25,863 bases of DNA from Moraxella bovis (GCF_002014975.1 NZ_MUXV01000029.1:1-25863); one strand, 5' to 3'; shown: positions 16,017 to 25,075, counted from the first letter of the stretch. Notes: generated from the letters alone by a model not told the origin. Made by a program: numbers and translations.

Positions 16017-16394
16017 ATGCTAGACATCGCCAAATTTAATGAGATTTTAGATGAATTACACGCCGACTCTGCCGAGATTGAGGCATCAGCACTTATCACT
16101 GATGATGGTATGATGATGGCATCACACCTGCCCATGGGTGTGAACGAAGAGCGGATTAGTGCCATGAGTGCCGCTCTGCTGTCGGTCAGTGAACGCATGA
16201 TTGACACGCTATCGGGCAATGAGAGTGAGCGTGTGATGGTACAAAGCAAAGTGGGCTATGTCATCGTCAGTGCCGTGGCTGAGAACCTGTTATTGACAGT
16301 TGTCGCACGTCCTGATGCCAAGTTGGGCATGGTCTTTCACGACATCAAAAAAGCGTCGCAAAGTGTGCAAGCGGTACTAAACGGTCAGGTATAA
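16017..16394 (+). CDS. Roadblock/LC7 domain protein
   Basis: The 125-aa protein is a single Roadblock/LC7 (MglB-like) domain: MLDIAKFNEILDELH, then ASALITDDGMMMASHLP, ISAMSAALLSVSERM, and VIVSAVAENLLLTVVARPDAKLG. Such proteins regulate small Ras-like GTPases, as MglB does for MglA in gliding and twitching polarity. No GTPase gene lies next to it here. It appears to be a single-gene unit with its own promoter and terminator. The partner is unknown; a role linked to type IV pili is possible, but nothing in the sequence shows it. Confidence 0.85.
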   Translation: MLDIAKFNEILDELHADSAEIEASALITDDGMMMASHLPMGVNEERISAMSAALLSVSERMIDTLSGNESERVMVQSKVGYVIVSAVAENLLLTVVARPDAKLGMVFHDIKKASQSVQAVLNGQV

Positions 16395-16401
16395 TCATCA
16401 T

Positions 16402-16427
16402 AAACGGCAGGCAATGCCGTTTTTTTG
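16402..16427 (+). terminator. Rho-independent terminator after the Roadblock gene
   Basis: AAACGGCA (16402-16409) and TGCCGTTT (16415-16422) form an 8-bp stem with a short loop, followed by T residues. Confidence 0.88.
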
Positions 16428-16516
16428 ACTGTGCTATTTATAAAGTCATGAAACTTCTTTACAATCATTCACTTATTTTTTAAAATAACCACTTATTCAT
16501 TGATTAGGGAAAAATC

Positions 16517-17566
16517 ATGCCACCAAACCATCAGTCAATCACTCGCCAAGACATCGCTCGTCTGTTTGATTTGCCACTCATGGATTTGCTCATGCAAGCC
16601 CAAAGCGTTCATCGTCAGCATTTTCATGCCAACGAAGTCCAAATCAGCACGCTATTATCCATCAAAACGGGCAACTGCCCTGAAGACTGTGGCTACTGCT
16701 CGCAGTCAGGACATTATCGTAATAAGACAGGTCTGACCGCCGAAAAACGCCTTGAAATCCAAAAGGTCTTAGCATCGGCAAAGCGTGCCAAAGCATCAGG
16801 CTCATCTCGCTTTTGTATGGGGGCAGCATGGAAACATCCGTCAGCCAAGGATATGCCGTACTTGGTGGAGCTTATCCGTGAAGTCAAGGCGTTAGGGCTT
16901 GAGACGTGCATGACTTTGGGTATGCTAAAGCCCGACCAAGCCCAGACTTTGGCAGACGCAGGGCTTGACTATTATAATCACAACCTTGACACCTCTCGCA
17001 ATTATTATAGCCAAGTAACTAGCACTCGCTCGTATGATGACCGCCTAGAGACGCTTGAACACGTCCGAAACGCAGGGATAAATGTGTGCAGTGGCTCAAT
17101 CGTGGGTATGGGCGAGAGCCGTGATGATAGGATCGACTGGATACATGAGCTAACCACCATGCCCATACCGCCCCAGTCCATTCCTGTCAATCTACTCGTC
17201 CCTATCAAAGGCACGCCACTGGGCGATAAGGTACTAGAAGAGGGCAGGTTGTCCGTCATTGAGTGGATACGCACGATTGCCGTTACTCGTATTTGCTGTC
17301 CGATAAGCTACGTGCGACTGTCAGCAGGGCGTGAGAGCTTGACGGACGGTGAGCAGGCGTTGGCGTTTATGGCAGGGGCGAACTCGTTCTTTTATGGTGA
17401 TAAGCTACTGACCACAGGCAATCAGTCCCAAGCCAATGATGACCGCCTTATGGCAATGCTAGGGCTAACTGCCGAAAAACCCACCCCCAAGCCCAAAATC
17501 GTGAACGCCATGACGGGCAAGGCAGAGTTTGACGACTTGCCACAAGGCTGTCCGTTATCAGCTTGA
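16517..17566 (+). CDS. bioB: Biotin synthase
   Basis: BioB is a radical-SAM enzyme that inserts sulphur into dethiobiotin, the last step of biotin synthesis. The 349-aa protein has the SAM cluster motif CPEDCGYC (C54, C58, C61), [13 protein letters not shown], and [14 protein letters not shown]. The late cysteine region ([16 protein letters not shown]) and the C-terminal [16 protein letters not shown] complete the family pattern. The ATG at 16517 follows AGGGAAAAATC, which settles the start against an unrelated overlapping frame. No other bio gene is in the window, so it is a stand-alone copy, as is usual in Moraxellaceae relatives. Confidence 0.96.
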   Translation: MPPNHQSITRQDIARLFDLPLMDLLMQAQSVHRQHFHANEVQISTLLSIKTGNCPEDCGYCSQSGHYRNKTGLTAEKRLEIQKVLASAKRAKASGSSRFCMGAAWKHPSAKDMPYLVELIREVKALGLETCMTLGMLKPDQAQTLADAGLDYYNHNLDTSRNYYSQVTSTRSYDDRLETLEHVRNAGINVCSGSIVGMGESRDDRIDWIHELTTMPIPPQSIPVNLLVPIKGTPLGDKVLEEGRLSVIEWIRTIAVTRICCPISYVRLSAGRESLTDGEQALAFMAGANSFFYGDKLLTTGNQSQANDDRLMAMLGLTAEKPTPKPKIVNAMTGKAEFDDLPQGCPLSA

Positions 17567-17644
17567 TAGCAAAACAATAACACACCCTTAAGCCCAATAA
17601 AATTTATGCTTACTTTGTCATCATAAACATAAAAAAATATAAGT

Positions 17645-17673
17645 TTACAAAAGTCTTAAAGGTTTGTTAAAAT
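17645..17673 (+). promoter_or_regulatory. Promoter of the solute-binding lipoprotein gene
   Basis: TTACAA (17645-17650) and TAAAAT (17668-17673) are separated by 17 bp, 34 bp before the ATG. Both hexamers match four or five of six consensus positions. Confidence 0.55.
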
Positions 17674-17707
17674 AGACATCTATTTTTATCAGTTTATTGG
17701 ACAAGTC

Positions 17708-18535
17708 ATGAAAAAAATCACGCTTTCTTTTGCCTTATGTGCAGGACTATTTGGATGCACCGATAAGCCTGCCGAGACACCCGCCCCAGCCGACAGCCAT
17801 CCGACAGCCACCACCGCCCCTGCCGAAAGACCAAGCAAACTACCTAATGATGCCCCTGTGGTAAAGGTTGTGACTTCAGGGGTTCTACCACCCTTAACTT
17901 TTTTAAACGAAAATGGCAACCTAACTGGCATAGACGTGGACATCATTCACGCCATCGGAGAAGACCAAGGCTTTAAGGTGGAGCTACACAAAGAAAGATT
18001 TATTGACATGCTTCCCAATCTAGAAGCAGGTAAATATCAAGTTGTCATTAGTGGCTTATCTCCATCACCTGAACGTATTGCTAAATTCGATCACACCAAT
18101 CCTTACTTGCAAAACCCATCCATCATCATGCATAAGCCCAACGTTGCGGTAACAGACATCGCAAGCCTAAAACCGTTGCGTGTGGCAACCATGAAAGATA
18201 CCACGCAAGAAAAACTCATTAACGAGTTATCTGTTGCATCACACGAAACCGTGGATACAGTATTTCAACTGTATCAAGGTTTGGTTCAAGACAAATATGA
18301 CGCGGTATTGCAAGACAAATACTTCTTAGAATATATCGCTCTTAATTATCCCGATCATCAGATGAGCGTGGTAGAGTATGATAAAACTCCGAACGCAGCA
18401 GATATTGTTATCTACACCCAAAAAGGCGACCAAGAACTGCTAGATAAGCTCAATGCCGGCATTACTAACCTGAAAAACTCAGGGGAGATAAATAAAATCA
18501 CGTCAAAATATCTGACCCTACCTACCGCCAAATAA
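17708..18535 (+). CDS. Solute-binding lipoprotein (SBP_bac_3 family)
   Basis: The 275-aa protein has a lipoprotein signal peptide ending in the lipobox LFGC (cysteine at about residue 17), then a proline/alanine-rich linker. A periplasmic-binding domain of the amino-acid type follows: VVKVVTSGVLPPLTFL, GNLTGIDVDIIHAIGE, MLPNLEAGKYQVVISGLSPSPER, and LKNSGEINKITSKYL at the end. Such proteins capture polar amino acids or similar solutes for an ABC importer. No permease or ATPase gene is adjacent, so it either serves a transporter encoded elsewhere or acts as a sensor. It has its own promoter and is followed by a hairpin. Confidence 0.85.
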   Translation: MKKITLSFALCAGLFGCTDKPAETPAPADSHPTATTAPAERPSKLPNDAPVVKVVTSGVLPPLTFLNENGNLTGIDVDIIHAIGEDQGFKVELHKERFIDMLPNLEAGKYQVVISGLSPSPERIAKFDHTNPYLQNPSIIMHKPNVAVTDIASLKPLRVATMKDTTQEKLINELSVASHETVDTVFQLYQGLVQDKYDAVLQDKYFLEYIALNYPDHQMSVVEYDKTPNAADIVIYTQKGDQELLDKLNAGITNLKNSGEINKITSKYLTLPTAK

Positions 18536-18615
18536 GTAATTAAAGCAAATCGGTACTGACAAATAATTGGCATTGGCAGATAACCCATCAAAGACCAAAG
18601 CAACCATAAATCAAA

Positions 18616-18664
18616 AAAACACTTGTAATTTTTGTAATATCTTGTTACACTTTACAAGTGTTTT
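18616..18664 (+). terminator. Hairpin between the lipoprotein and esterase genes, likely terminator
   Basis: AAAACACTTGTAA (18616-18628) and TTACAAGTGTTTT (18652-18664) make a 13-bp perfect stem with a 23-nt loop, in which GTAA and TTAC can pair further. A T-run overlaps the right arm. It ends 28 bp before the esterase ATG. It may terminate the lipoprotein transcript or act as an attenuator for the esterase. Confidence 0.55.
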
Positions 18665-18692
18665 TACTTTGAAAGCAACTCAGAGAGTAATA

Positions 18693-20543
18693 ATGAAAAA
18701 ATCCGCCTTTGCCAAATACTCAGCACTTGCCCTAATGGTTGGGATGTGCCTGCACACCGCTTACGCCAAGGAGTTTAGCCAAGTCATCATTTTTGGGGAC
18801 AGCTTGTCCGATACAGGTCGCCTAAAAGATATGGTCGCCCGAAAAGATGGCACCCTTGGCAACACCTTACAGCCATCTTTTACCACCAACCCCGACCCTG
18901 TATGGTCAAGCTTATTTGCCCAAAGTTATGGCAAAACCGCCAGTCCCAACACGCCTGACAATCCCACTGGCACTAACTATGCCGTGGGCGGAGCTCGCTC
19001 TGGCTCGGAGGTCAATTGGAATGGTTTTGTGAATGTACCCTCCACCAAAACGCAAATCACCGACCATTTGACCGCCACAGGTGGCAAAGCCGACCCTAAT
19101 ACCCTGTATGCCATTTGGATTGGCTCTAATGACTTAATTTCAGCTTCTCAAGCCACCACAACAGCCGAAGCCCAAAACGCCATTAAAGGTGCGGTAACTC
19201 GCACCGTGATAGACATCGAAACACTCAATCAAGCAGGGGCGACAACCATTTTGGTGCCAAATGTGCCTGATTTGAGCCTCACGCCCCGAGCCATCTATGG
19301 CGAAAGCCTCATGGCAGGCGTGCAAGACAAAGCCAAACTCGCCTCAAGTCTGTATAATAGCGGTCTGTTTGAAGCATTAAATCAATCCACCGCCAACATC
19401 ATCCCTGCCAACACCTTTGCCCTACTCCAAGAAGCGACCACAAATAAAGAAGCCTTTGGTTTTAAAAACACGCAAGGCGTGGCGTGTCAAATGCCCGCTC
19501 GTACCACAGGGGCGGATGATGTGGCTTCTACTTCCTTGGCATGTACCAAAGCCAATCTTATAGAAAACGGGGCAAATGACACCTACGCCTTTGCCGATGA
19601 CATTCACCCATCGGGACGCACGCACCGCATTTTGGCACAGTATTACCGTTCTATCATGGACGCCCCTACTCACATGGGTAAACTCTCAGGCGAGCTTGTC
19701 AAAACAGGTTCAGCCCACGACCGTCATGTTTACCGTCAGCTTGACAGGCTTAGTGGCTCACAGCACAGCATTTGGGCAAACGTCTATGCCAGCGACCGTA
19801 CCGACCCCACCACCCAAATCGGCTTGGACGTGGCAGGTTCATCAAGCCATACAGGGGCGTATCTGAGCCACCAAAACCAAGATTATGTGCTGGATGACAC
19901 CCTATCATCAGATGTCAAAACCATTGGCATGGGGCTGTATCATCGCCATGACATCGGCAATGTCCGTCTAAAAGGCGTGGCAGGTATCGACCGACTTAGC
20001 GTGGATACGCACCGCCATATCGACTGGGAGGGGGCAAGCCGTTCGCACACCGCAGATACCACCGCCAGACGTTTTCATGCAGGGCTACAAGCCAGCTATG
20101 GCATAGACATGGGCAAAGCCACCGTGCGTCCGCTTATCGGCGTACATGCCCAAAAAGTCAAAGTAAATGACATGACCGAGAGCGAATCAACTTTATCCAC
20201 CGCCATGCGTTTTGGCGAGCAAGAACAAAAGTCCCTACAAGGCGAGATTGGCGTCGATGTGGCTTATCCGATTAGCCCTGCTTTGACTCTGACGGGCGGT
20301 ATCGCTCACGCTCATGAGTTTAACGATGATGAACGCACCATTAATGCCACTTTAACCTCCATTCGTGAATACACGAAGGGCTTTAATACAAGCGTTAGCA
20401 CCGACAAATCTCACGCCACCACCGCTCATCTGGGCGTACAAGGGCAACTTGGCAAGGCAAATATTCATGCAGGCGTTCACGCCACCCACCAAGACAGCGA
20501 TACAGACGTGGGTGGTTCGCTTGGGGTTCGCTTGATGTTTTGA
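18693..20543 (+). CDS. GDSL esterase autotransporter (McaP-like)
   Basis: The ATG at 18693 follows GAGAGTAATA and gives 616 aa with a signal peptide cut after AYA (residue 25); the longer open frame to 18567 runs through the upstream hairpin and is rejected. The passenger is a GDSL lipase/esterase: VIIFGDSLSDTG with Ser37 as nucleophile, NYAVGGARSGS, IGSND, and the DDIHPSGRTH Asp/His block. Residues from about 355 to the C-terminus form an autotransporter beta-barrel ending GVRLMF with the terminal phenylalanine. It closely resembles Moraxella catarrhalis McaP, an outer-membrane phospholipase/esterase and adhesin. It is anchored in the outer membrane with the enzyme domain outside. Identity to McaP itself, rather than another EstA-type protein, needs alignment. 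Confidence 0.9.
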   Translation: MKKSAFAKYSALALMVGMCLHTAYAKEFSQVIIFGDSLSDTGRLKDMVARKDGTLGNTLQPSFTTNPDPVWSSLFAQSYGKTASPNTPDNPTGTNYAVGGARSGSEVNWNGFVNVPSTKTQITDHLTATGGKADPNTLYAIWIGSNDLISASQATTTAEAQNAIKGAVTRTVIDIETLNQAGATTILVPNVPDLSLTPRAIYGESLMAGVQDKAKLASSLYNSGLFEALNQSTANIIPANTFALLQEATTNKEAFGFKNTQGVACQMPARTTGADDVASTSLACTKANLIENGANDTYAFADDIHPSGRTHRILAQYYRSIMDAPTHMGKLSGELVKTGSAHDRHVYRQLDRLSGSQHSIWANVYASDRTDPTTQIGLDVAGSSSHTGAYLSHQNQDYVLDDTLSSDVKTIGMGLYHRHDIGNVRLKGVAGIDRLSVDTHRHIDWEGASRSHTADTTARRFHAGLQASYGIDMGKATVRPLIGVHAQKVKVNDMTESESTLSTAMRFGEQEQKSLQGEIGVDVAYPISPALTLTGGIAHAHEFNDDERTINATLTSIREYTKGFNTSVSTDKSHATTAHLGVQGQLGKANIHAGVHATHQDSDTDVGGSLGVRLMF

Positions 20544-20558
20544 TTGGCTTTTAAAGAT

Positions 20559-20584
20559 AAAAAGTGGTATCATGCCACTTTTTA
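20559..20584 (+). terminator. Terminator after the esterase gene
   Basis: AAAAAGTGG (20559-20567) and CCACTTTTT (20575-20583) form a 9-bp stem with a 7-nt loop, ending in T residues, between the esterase stop and the hemJ start. Confidence 0.8.
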
Positions 20585-20599
20585 TTTTGCCAAAAATCT

Positions 20600-21025
20600 A
20601 TGTTTGAGTACATCAAAGCCTTTCACATCATCGCCATGGTTTGCTGGTTTGCAGGGATTTTTTATTTGCCACGGCTGTTTGTTTATCATGCGATGAGCGA
20701 TGATAAGATTAGCCAAGAGCGGTTTGCTATCATGGAGCGTAAACTCTACCGTGGCATCATGAATCCTGCGATGATGGCAACGTGGGTACTGGGGCTGTCT
20801 ATGATCATCATGAATTGGCAAATCTACAAAACCCAAGGCTGGCTACACGCCAAAATCACGCTCGTTATCCTACTTACCATCTATCACATCGCTTGCGGAC
20901 GATTTCGTCTTCGCCTTGCCGACAACCCCAAACTAAAAACCCACGTCTATTGGCGGTGGTTTAATGAAATCCCTGTCTTTATCTTAATTGCGGTGGTCAT
21001 TTTGGTGGTGGTAAAGCCGTTTTGA
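20600..21025 (+). CDS. hemJ: Protoporphyrinogen IX oxidase HemJ
   Basis: HemJ oxidises protoporphyrinogen IX to protoporphyrin IX in heme synthesis and is an integral inner-membrane protein. I chose the ATG at 20600 (141 aa, MFEYIKAFHIIAMVCWFAG), since the longer frame begins inside the terminator. The HIIAMVCWFAGIFYLPRLFV motif with its conserved histidine is diagnostic, and the protein has about four membrane segments. The family residues LYRGIMNPAMM, WLHAKITLVILL and RWFNEIPVFILI follow. The gene stands alone. Confidence 0.93.
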   Translation: MFEYIKAFHIIAMVCWFAGIFYLPRLFVYHAMSDDKISQERFAIMERKLYRGIMNPAMMATWVLGLSMIIMNWQIYKTQGWLHAKITLVILLTIYHIACGRFRLRLADNPKLKTHVYWRWFNEIPVFILIAVVILVVVKPF

Positions 21026-21070
21026 TAAAACAAGGGCGGTCATGAGTAACATGGTAAAAACATAATGTTA

Positions 21071-21284
21071 TATTAGGGCGTGCCTGCCGTTGGTATTTGC
21101 AATGAAAAATGAGAAAAATCGCCCGTTTTTCAAGGAAAAAGTGAAGTTTGATAGCTGTTCTATCAAACGAGCTTTTGACGATGAAAAACAAGATTTAGCC
21201 ATTTTTCATGCAAAAATTAATTAAATCATCAATTTTTTATTAAATTCCAATAAAAATGTTATCAATGGTAGGCACGCCCTAATA
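21071..21284. mobile_element. MITE-like element with 25-bp terminal inverted repeats
   Basis: The ends (21071-21095 and 21260-21284) are inverted repeats matching at 22 of 25 positions; the three differences are all G/A transitions. The outermost shared bases are TATTAGGGCGTGCCT. The 214-bp element encodes no protein. Inside is a perfect 9-bp hairpin (GTTTGATAG 21146-21154, CTATCAAAC 21160-21168). It fills most of the 364-bp gap between hemJ and the amidase gene. The TA just outside each GGGC end suits a TA target duplication. I cannot name the parent IS. Confidence 0.75.
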
Positions 21285-21389
21285 CACATTACTGATACCA
21301 AACTGTAAGAAACTACCACCAAATGATAACTTAACTACCCATTAAAATAAGCGTACACTGGCTGTGTATTCATTCATCATCAGCCAGCC

Positions 21390-22733
21390 ATGACCGCCCT
21401 TGACCTTGCCCATGCTTATGCCACAGGCGACACCTGCCCCATCAAGGTATTAGACACGCTGTATGAGCATATCGATGACGCCCCCAATGCGTTCATCAGC
21501 TTAACCAAAGAGCTTGCCTACGCCCAAGCCCAGTCCGCCAAAATCCGTTGGCAACGGGGCAATCCCTTATCCATATTTGACGGGATACCCATCGCCTACA
21601 AAGACTTGTTTGACATCAAGCAGACCATCACAACCGCAGGGGCAAAGCTTAGAATGCACGCCCCACCTGCCACGCAGGACGCACACGTTGTCTCAACCTT
21701 GCACCATATGGGCTTGACTTGTGTGGGCAAGACCAATCTGTCCGAATTTGCCTATTCAGGATTGGGGCTAAATCCCCATTTTGGCACCCCAACCAATGTT
21801 ACCAATCCTGACCACGTGGCAGGAGGCTCATCATCAGGGTCGGCAACGGTGGTCGGGCATGGCATTGTCCCGCTTGCCATGGGGACGGATACCGCAGGCT
21901 CGATTCGCATTCCTGCCAGTTTTAATGGCTTGGTGGGATTTCGTGCCAGTCGTCAGCGTTATGACAAGCAAGGCGTATTCCCCCTAGCCGATTCACTAGA
22001 CACCCTAGGTCCTATCGCTCATGACGTCATAGACTGCCTACTCATTGATGAGCTACTTGATCATCAGCCTTGTCTAGACTGGCTTGATGATGACCATCCC
22101 ACACGCCTTGCCCAATCTCACGCCTTGCCCACACTCGTGTTTGACCCTGCCATCGTTGCCTTGGCAGATGATGATGTACAGGCGTGTTTTCATGAGTGGG
22201 TGCAGACACTGACAAAGGCAGGCTTTTATATCAGGACAGAGACCATCACGGCACTGCATGACACACTCGCCTGTATCAATGAGCAGTGGCTTGGTTCTGC
22301 CGAAGCCTATACTCTGCACGAAGAGCTACTGCATAGCCCCCAAGCCGATGAGCTAGACAGACGGGTCAGAACCCGACTCATGCTTGCCAAAGACATCAAA
22401 GCCAGCACCCAAATCCGCCTATATGCTCGCCGAACCGTTTATCAGCAGGCTCTCATGCATAAGCTTGGCAATCGTCTGTTTATCATGCCAACCGTCCGCC
22501 ATACCGCCCCTGTGCTTGCCAAGCTAGAAGCCGATGATGACTATTTTGCTCATATCAATGCCCAGACCCTAAACTTTACCATGATTGGTAGCTTTTTAGA
22601 CATGCCGACCCTAAGCCTGCCCATCGGCACGGACGCTCAGGGCTTGCCCATTGGGGCTTCTGTGGCGGGGGTAACAGGAAGCGACCGACAGGTACTCATG
22701 TCGGGGCATGTGATACAGACGTATTTGTCTTAA
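21390..22733 (+). CDS. Amidase signature family enzyme
   Basis: The 447-aa protein has the Ser-cisSer-Lys amidase core: IAYKDLFD with K71, the HVAGGSSSGSA loop at about 143-152, and TDTAGSIRIPAS with S171 as the nucleophile. GLVGFRAS and a C-terminal MPTLSLPIG segment complete the fold. It cleaves an amide, probably of a small molecule. It lacks the extra features that would make it GatA of the tRNA amidotransferase, and no gatB/gatC lie nearby. The same strand carries a deacetylase, a small protein and a CobW GTPase, which may belong to one pathway. The start ATG has only a weak Shine-Dalgarno. Confidence 0.88.
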   Translation: MTALDLAHAYATGDTCPIKVLDTLYEHIDDAPNAFISLTKELAYAQAQSAKIRWQRGNPLSIFDGIPIAYKDLFDIKQTITTAGAKLRMHAPPATQDAHVVSTLHHMGLTCVGKTNLSEFAYSGLGLNPHFGTPTNVTNPDHVAGGSSSGSATVVGHGIVPLAMGTDTAGSIRIPASFNGLVGFRASRQRYDKQGVFPLADSLDTLGPIAHDVIDCLLIDELLDHQPCLDWLDDDHPTRLAQSHALPTLVFDPAIVALADDDVQACFHEWVQTLTKAGFYIRTETITALHDTLACINEQWLGSAEAYTLHEELLHSPQADELDRRVRTRLMLAKDIKASTQIRLYARRTVYQQALMHKLGNRLFIMPTVRHTAPVLAKLEADDDYFAHINAQTLNFTMIGSFLDMPTLSLPIGTDAQGLPIGASVAGVTGSDRQVLMSGHVIQTYLS

Positions 22734-22811
22734 AGGGTTTGATGATAATTGGCGATATGTTCAATCATTACAAATCGAACCGCAATGATGTCATGTCAAT
22801 AAATTTTAACC

Positions 22812-22831
22812 GCAGGATAACCTGCATTTTT
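22812..22831 (+). terminator. Small hairpin with T-run before the deacetylase gene
   Basis: GCAGG (22812-22816) and CCTGC (22821-22825) flank ATAA and are followed by ATTTTT, about ten bases before the AAGGAG of the next gene. The 5-bp stem is short, so it may be a partial terminator or a translational-control hairpin. Confidence 0.4.
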
Positions 22832-22842
22832 AAGGAGCTGTT

Positions 22843-23724
22843 ATGGCAAAAGAAATCTTTGTATCCATTGGCGTTGATGTTGACGCCGTGGCAGGCTGGC
22901 TTGGTTCGTATGGCGGTGAAGACTCGCCAGATGACATCTCTCGTGGGCTGTTCGCTGGCGAAGTGGGTACGCCTCGCCTGCTTGATTTGTTTGACAAAGA
23001 AGGCTTGACAACCTCATGGTTTATCCCTGGTCACTCGGTCGAAACCTTTCCCAAACAAATGCAAATGGTCGCTGACGCAGGGCATGAGATTGGCATTCAT
23101 GGATACAGCCACGAAAACCCCATCGCCATGACTCGTGAGCAGGAACAAGCGGTACTAGACAAGTCCTTCGCCCTGATTACCGAGCTAGCTGGCAAAGCCC
23201 CGACAGGCTATGTCGCCCCGTGGTGGGAGTTTAGCCCTGTTACCAATGAGCTATTGCTTGAAAAAGGTATTAAATACGACCACAGTCTCATGCACAACGA
23301 CTTTACGCCTTATTATGTGCGTGTGGGTGATAGCTGGACGAAGATTGATTACAGTCAGCACCCCGATACATGGATGAAACCTTTGGTGCGTGGACAAGAG
23401 ACGGATTTGATTGAGATTCCTGCCAACTGGTATTTGGACGATTTGCCCCCGATGATGTTCATCAAAAAATCACCAAACTCACACGGCTTTGTTAATCCAC
23501 GCCATCTAGAAGAGATGTGGCGAGACCAGTTTGATTGGGTGTATCGTGAGATGGATTATGCAGTTTTCCCCATCACCATCCACCCTGATGTGTCGGGACG
23601 TCCACAGGTGCTACTCATGCTTGAACGCTTGATTAAGCATTTTAAAGCCCATGACGGCGTTAAGTTTGTCACGATGAACCAAATCGCTGATGACTTTACC
23701 AAACGTTACCCCCGTCAAAAATAG
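22843..23724 (+). CDS. Polysaccharide deacetylase family protein (PuuE/HpPgdA type)
   Basis: The 293-aa protein starts after AAGGAGCTGTT. It shows the NodB-homology metal site: [13 protein letters not shown] (D12/D14), [13 protein letters not shown] with H86 and H90 as zinc ligands, [10 protein letters not shown], and [13 protein letters not shown]. The layout matches the Helicobacter pylori HpPgdA / Pseudomonas PuuE subgroup, whose members act on cyclic imides, allantoin-like substrates or peptidoglycan. There is no signal peptide, so a cytosolic small-molecule amidohydrolase is more likely than a wall deacetylase. It is followed by the MCGLCG protein and the CobW GTPase, so zinc supply to this enzyme by CobW is a plausible link. 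Confidence 0.85.
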   Translation: MAKEIFVSIGVDVDAVAGWLGSYGGEDSPDDISRGLFAGEVGTPRLLDLFDKEGLTTSWFIPGHSVETFPKQMQMVADAGHEIGIHGYSHENPIAMTREQEQAVLDKSFALITELAGKAPTGYVAPWWEFSPVTNELLLEKGIKYDHSLMHNDFTPYYVRVGDSWTKIDYSQHPDTWMKPLVRGQETDLIEIPANWYLDDLPPMMFIKKSPNSHGFVNPRHLEEMWRDQFDWVYREMDYAVFPITIHPDVSGRPQVLLMLERLIKHFKAHDGVKFVTMNQIADDFTKRYPRQK

Positions 23725-23819
23725 CGATTTTGACAACCGCCAGTTAAGTCCAATTTGTGGGTGCAAGCTAGCAAAGCGGTACTTAACTTTTCTACCATCC
23801 CATCATCACGAGAATACCC

Positions 23820-24116
23820 ATGTGCGGACTTTGCGGACTCATCGAAGAACAGAGCGACTGGACGGCAAGCCTGTCCGAGTTGCCACGTCGCCAAGAGCGT
23901 TATCGCAGGCTCAAACTCATCAACGCCCTTGCCAAGCCCCATCGCATACAAATATCCGATGTTCATGGTGTCAATTATCTGGTGCAGACCCCAACAGGCA
24001 AACAAGCCATGGCAAATGGGCTGGGCGAGCTGTGGGGGCAGATTCACACACTAACGGGCAAACCCATTGATGTGTTAGACGAGCAGTTTTTAAGTGCTTT
24101 GGAAATCCAGTCATGA
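23820..24116 (+). CDS. Small conserved hypothetical protein with MCGLCG N-terminus
   Basis: The 98-aa protein begins MCGLCGLIEEQSDWTASLSE, then RRQERYRRLKLINALAKP, VHGVNYLVQTPTGKQ, GELWGQIHTLTGKPIDVLDE and a final FLSALE. The opening recalls class II glutamine amidotransferases, where Cys2 is the nucleophile, but the protein is far too short for a glutaminase domain. The paired cysteines could bind a metal. Its stop overlaps the CobW start by four bases (ATGA), so the two are translationally coupled. I recall similar small proteins next to CobW genes in other proteobacteria, but the function is unknown to me. Confidence 0.75.
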   Translation: MCGLCGLIEEQSDWTASLSELPRRQERYRRLKLINALAKPHRIQISDVHGVNYLVQTPTGKQAMANGLGELWGQIHTLTGKPIDVLDEQFLSALEIQS

Positions 24117-25075
24117 ACAAAGTCCCCATTCATATCGTTACAGGATTTTTGGGCAGTGGCAAAACCACCTTTATCCAGCACATCCTAAAAAACGACCAAA
24201 ACGCCAAAACCCTAGTACTCATCAATGAGTTTGGCGAAGTAGGACTGGATGATTTACTGGTCAAACCCATCAATGACAGCACCTACCTGCTACCATCGGG
24301 CTGTATGTGCTGTACCGTGCTGACCGATGTCAAAGACACCTTGTTGTCCGTGCTTGATTTGAACAAAGACAGCCTTGTTTTCGATAAGATTCTCATCGAG
24401 ACCACGGGGCTTGACAACCCTGCGTCCATCTTATCCACCTTAAGCCAAGACATGCACCTAAAAGGGCGATTTGCCCTGCATGGCATGACCACCATCATCG
24501 ACGCTCAGCACGCCCCTACCCAAGCGACCACCGCCCCCGAATGGCTACCACAAGTCATCGCCTGTCAGCAGTATGTGCTGTCAAAGACCGATTTGTGTCA
24601 AGCAGATAACATGGCAACCACCCAAGCACTCATGCACAAGGTCAATCCTGACGCCATCCAAGTACAGGCAGATGACTTTATTAACATGCAGGCGTTATTT
24701 GCCAAGACCTTTGATGTCCTGCCCAGACCCACGTTTTTTCTCAAAAACGAGCAGGACACCCACGCCCACGCCCAAAGCCTTGTCCTGACCTTTGACACAC
24801 CCATCGATTGGCTTGCCTTTGGGCTGTGGCTTAGCCTGCTACTTGACCAATATGGCGAACACATCTTACGCCTAAAAGGGGTGCTACACCTACAAGGTAT
24901 TGACAAACCCATGCTACTCCAAGGCGTTCAGCACTGCTTATACCCACCCGAACACCTGCCAGCGTCCATTTGGCAGGATGATGTGACTCGTCTTATCATG
25001 ATAGTGCGTGGGCTTGACGCGTCAGACGTTGAGCGTTCGGCAAAGACGGTATTGGGGTATTTAAATACGCATTGA
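24113..25075 (+). CDS. CobW family (COG0523) GTP-binding metallochaperone
   Basis: COG0523 GTPases deliver or insert metals (zinc, cobalt, others) into target enzymes. The 320-aa cytosolic protein has the P-loop GFLGSGKTT at 11-19, NEFGEVGLD at 38-46, and the hallmark CxCC metal motif (C64, C66, C67 within PSGCMCCTV). IETTGLDNPASI, a SKTDL guanine motif and the C-terminal CobW_C domain (WLAFGLWLSLLLDQYGEHIL) follow. It overlaps the MCGLCG gene by four bases. The upstream deacetylase-family enzyme is a natural client candidate. No Zur site was recognised upstream of the cluster. Confidence 0.92.
   Translation: MNKVPIHIVTGFLGSGKTTFIQHILKNDQNAKTLVLINEFGEVGLDDLLVKPINDSTYLLPSGCMCCTVLTDVKDTLLSVLDLNKDSLVFDKILIETTGLDNPASILSTLSQDMHLKGRFALHGMTTIIDAQHAPTQATTAPEWLPQVIACQQYVLSKTDLCQADNMATTQALMHKVNPDAIQVQADDFINMQALFAKTFDVLPRPTFFLKNEQDTHAHAQSLVLTFDTPIDWLAFGLWLSLLLDQYGEHILRLKGVLHLQGIDKPMLLQGVQHCLYPPEHLPASIWQDDVTRLIMIVRGLDASDVERSAKTVLGYLNTH

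Noticed and set aside
18567..18692. Longer start for the esterase autotransporter
   Set aside because: The extra 42 residues run through a hairpin and hide a clear signal peptide beginning at 18693.
21026..21230. Short open frames within the MITE-like element
   Set aside because: They are under 70 residues, low in complexity and lack ribosome binding sites or family resemblance.
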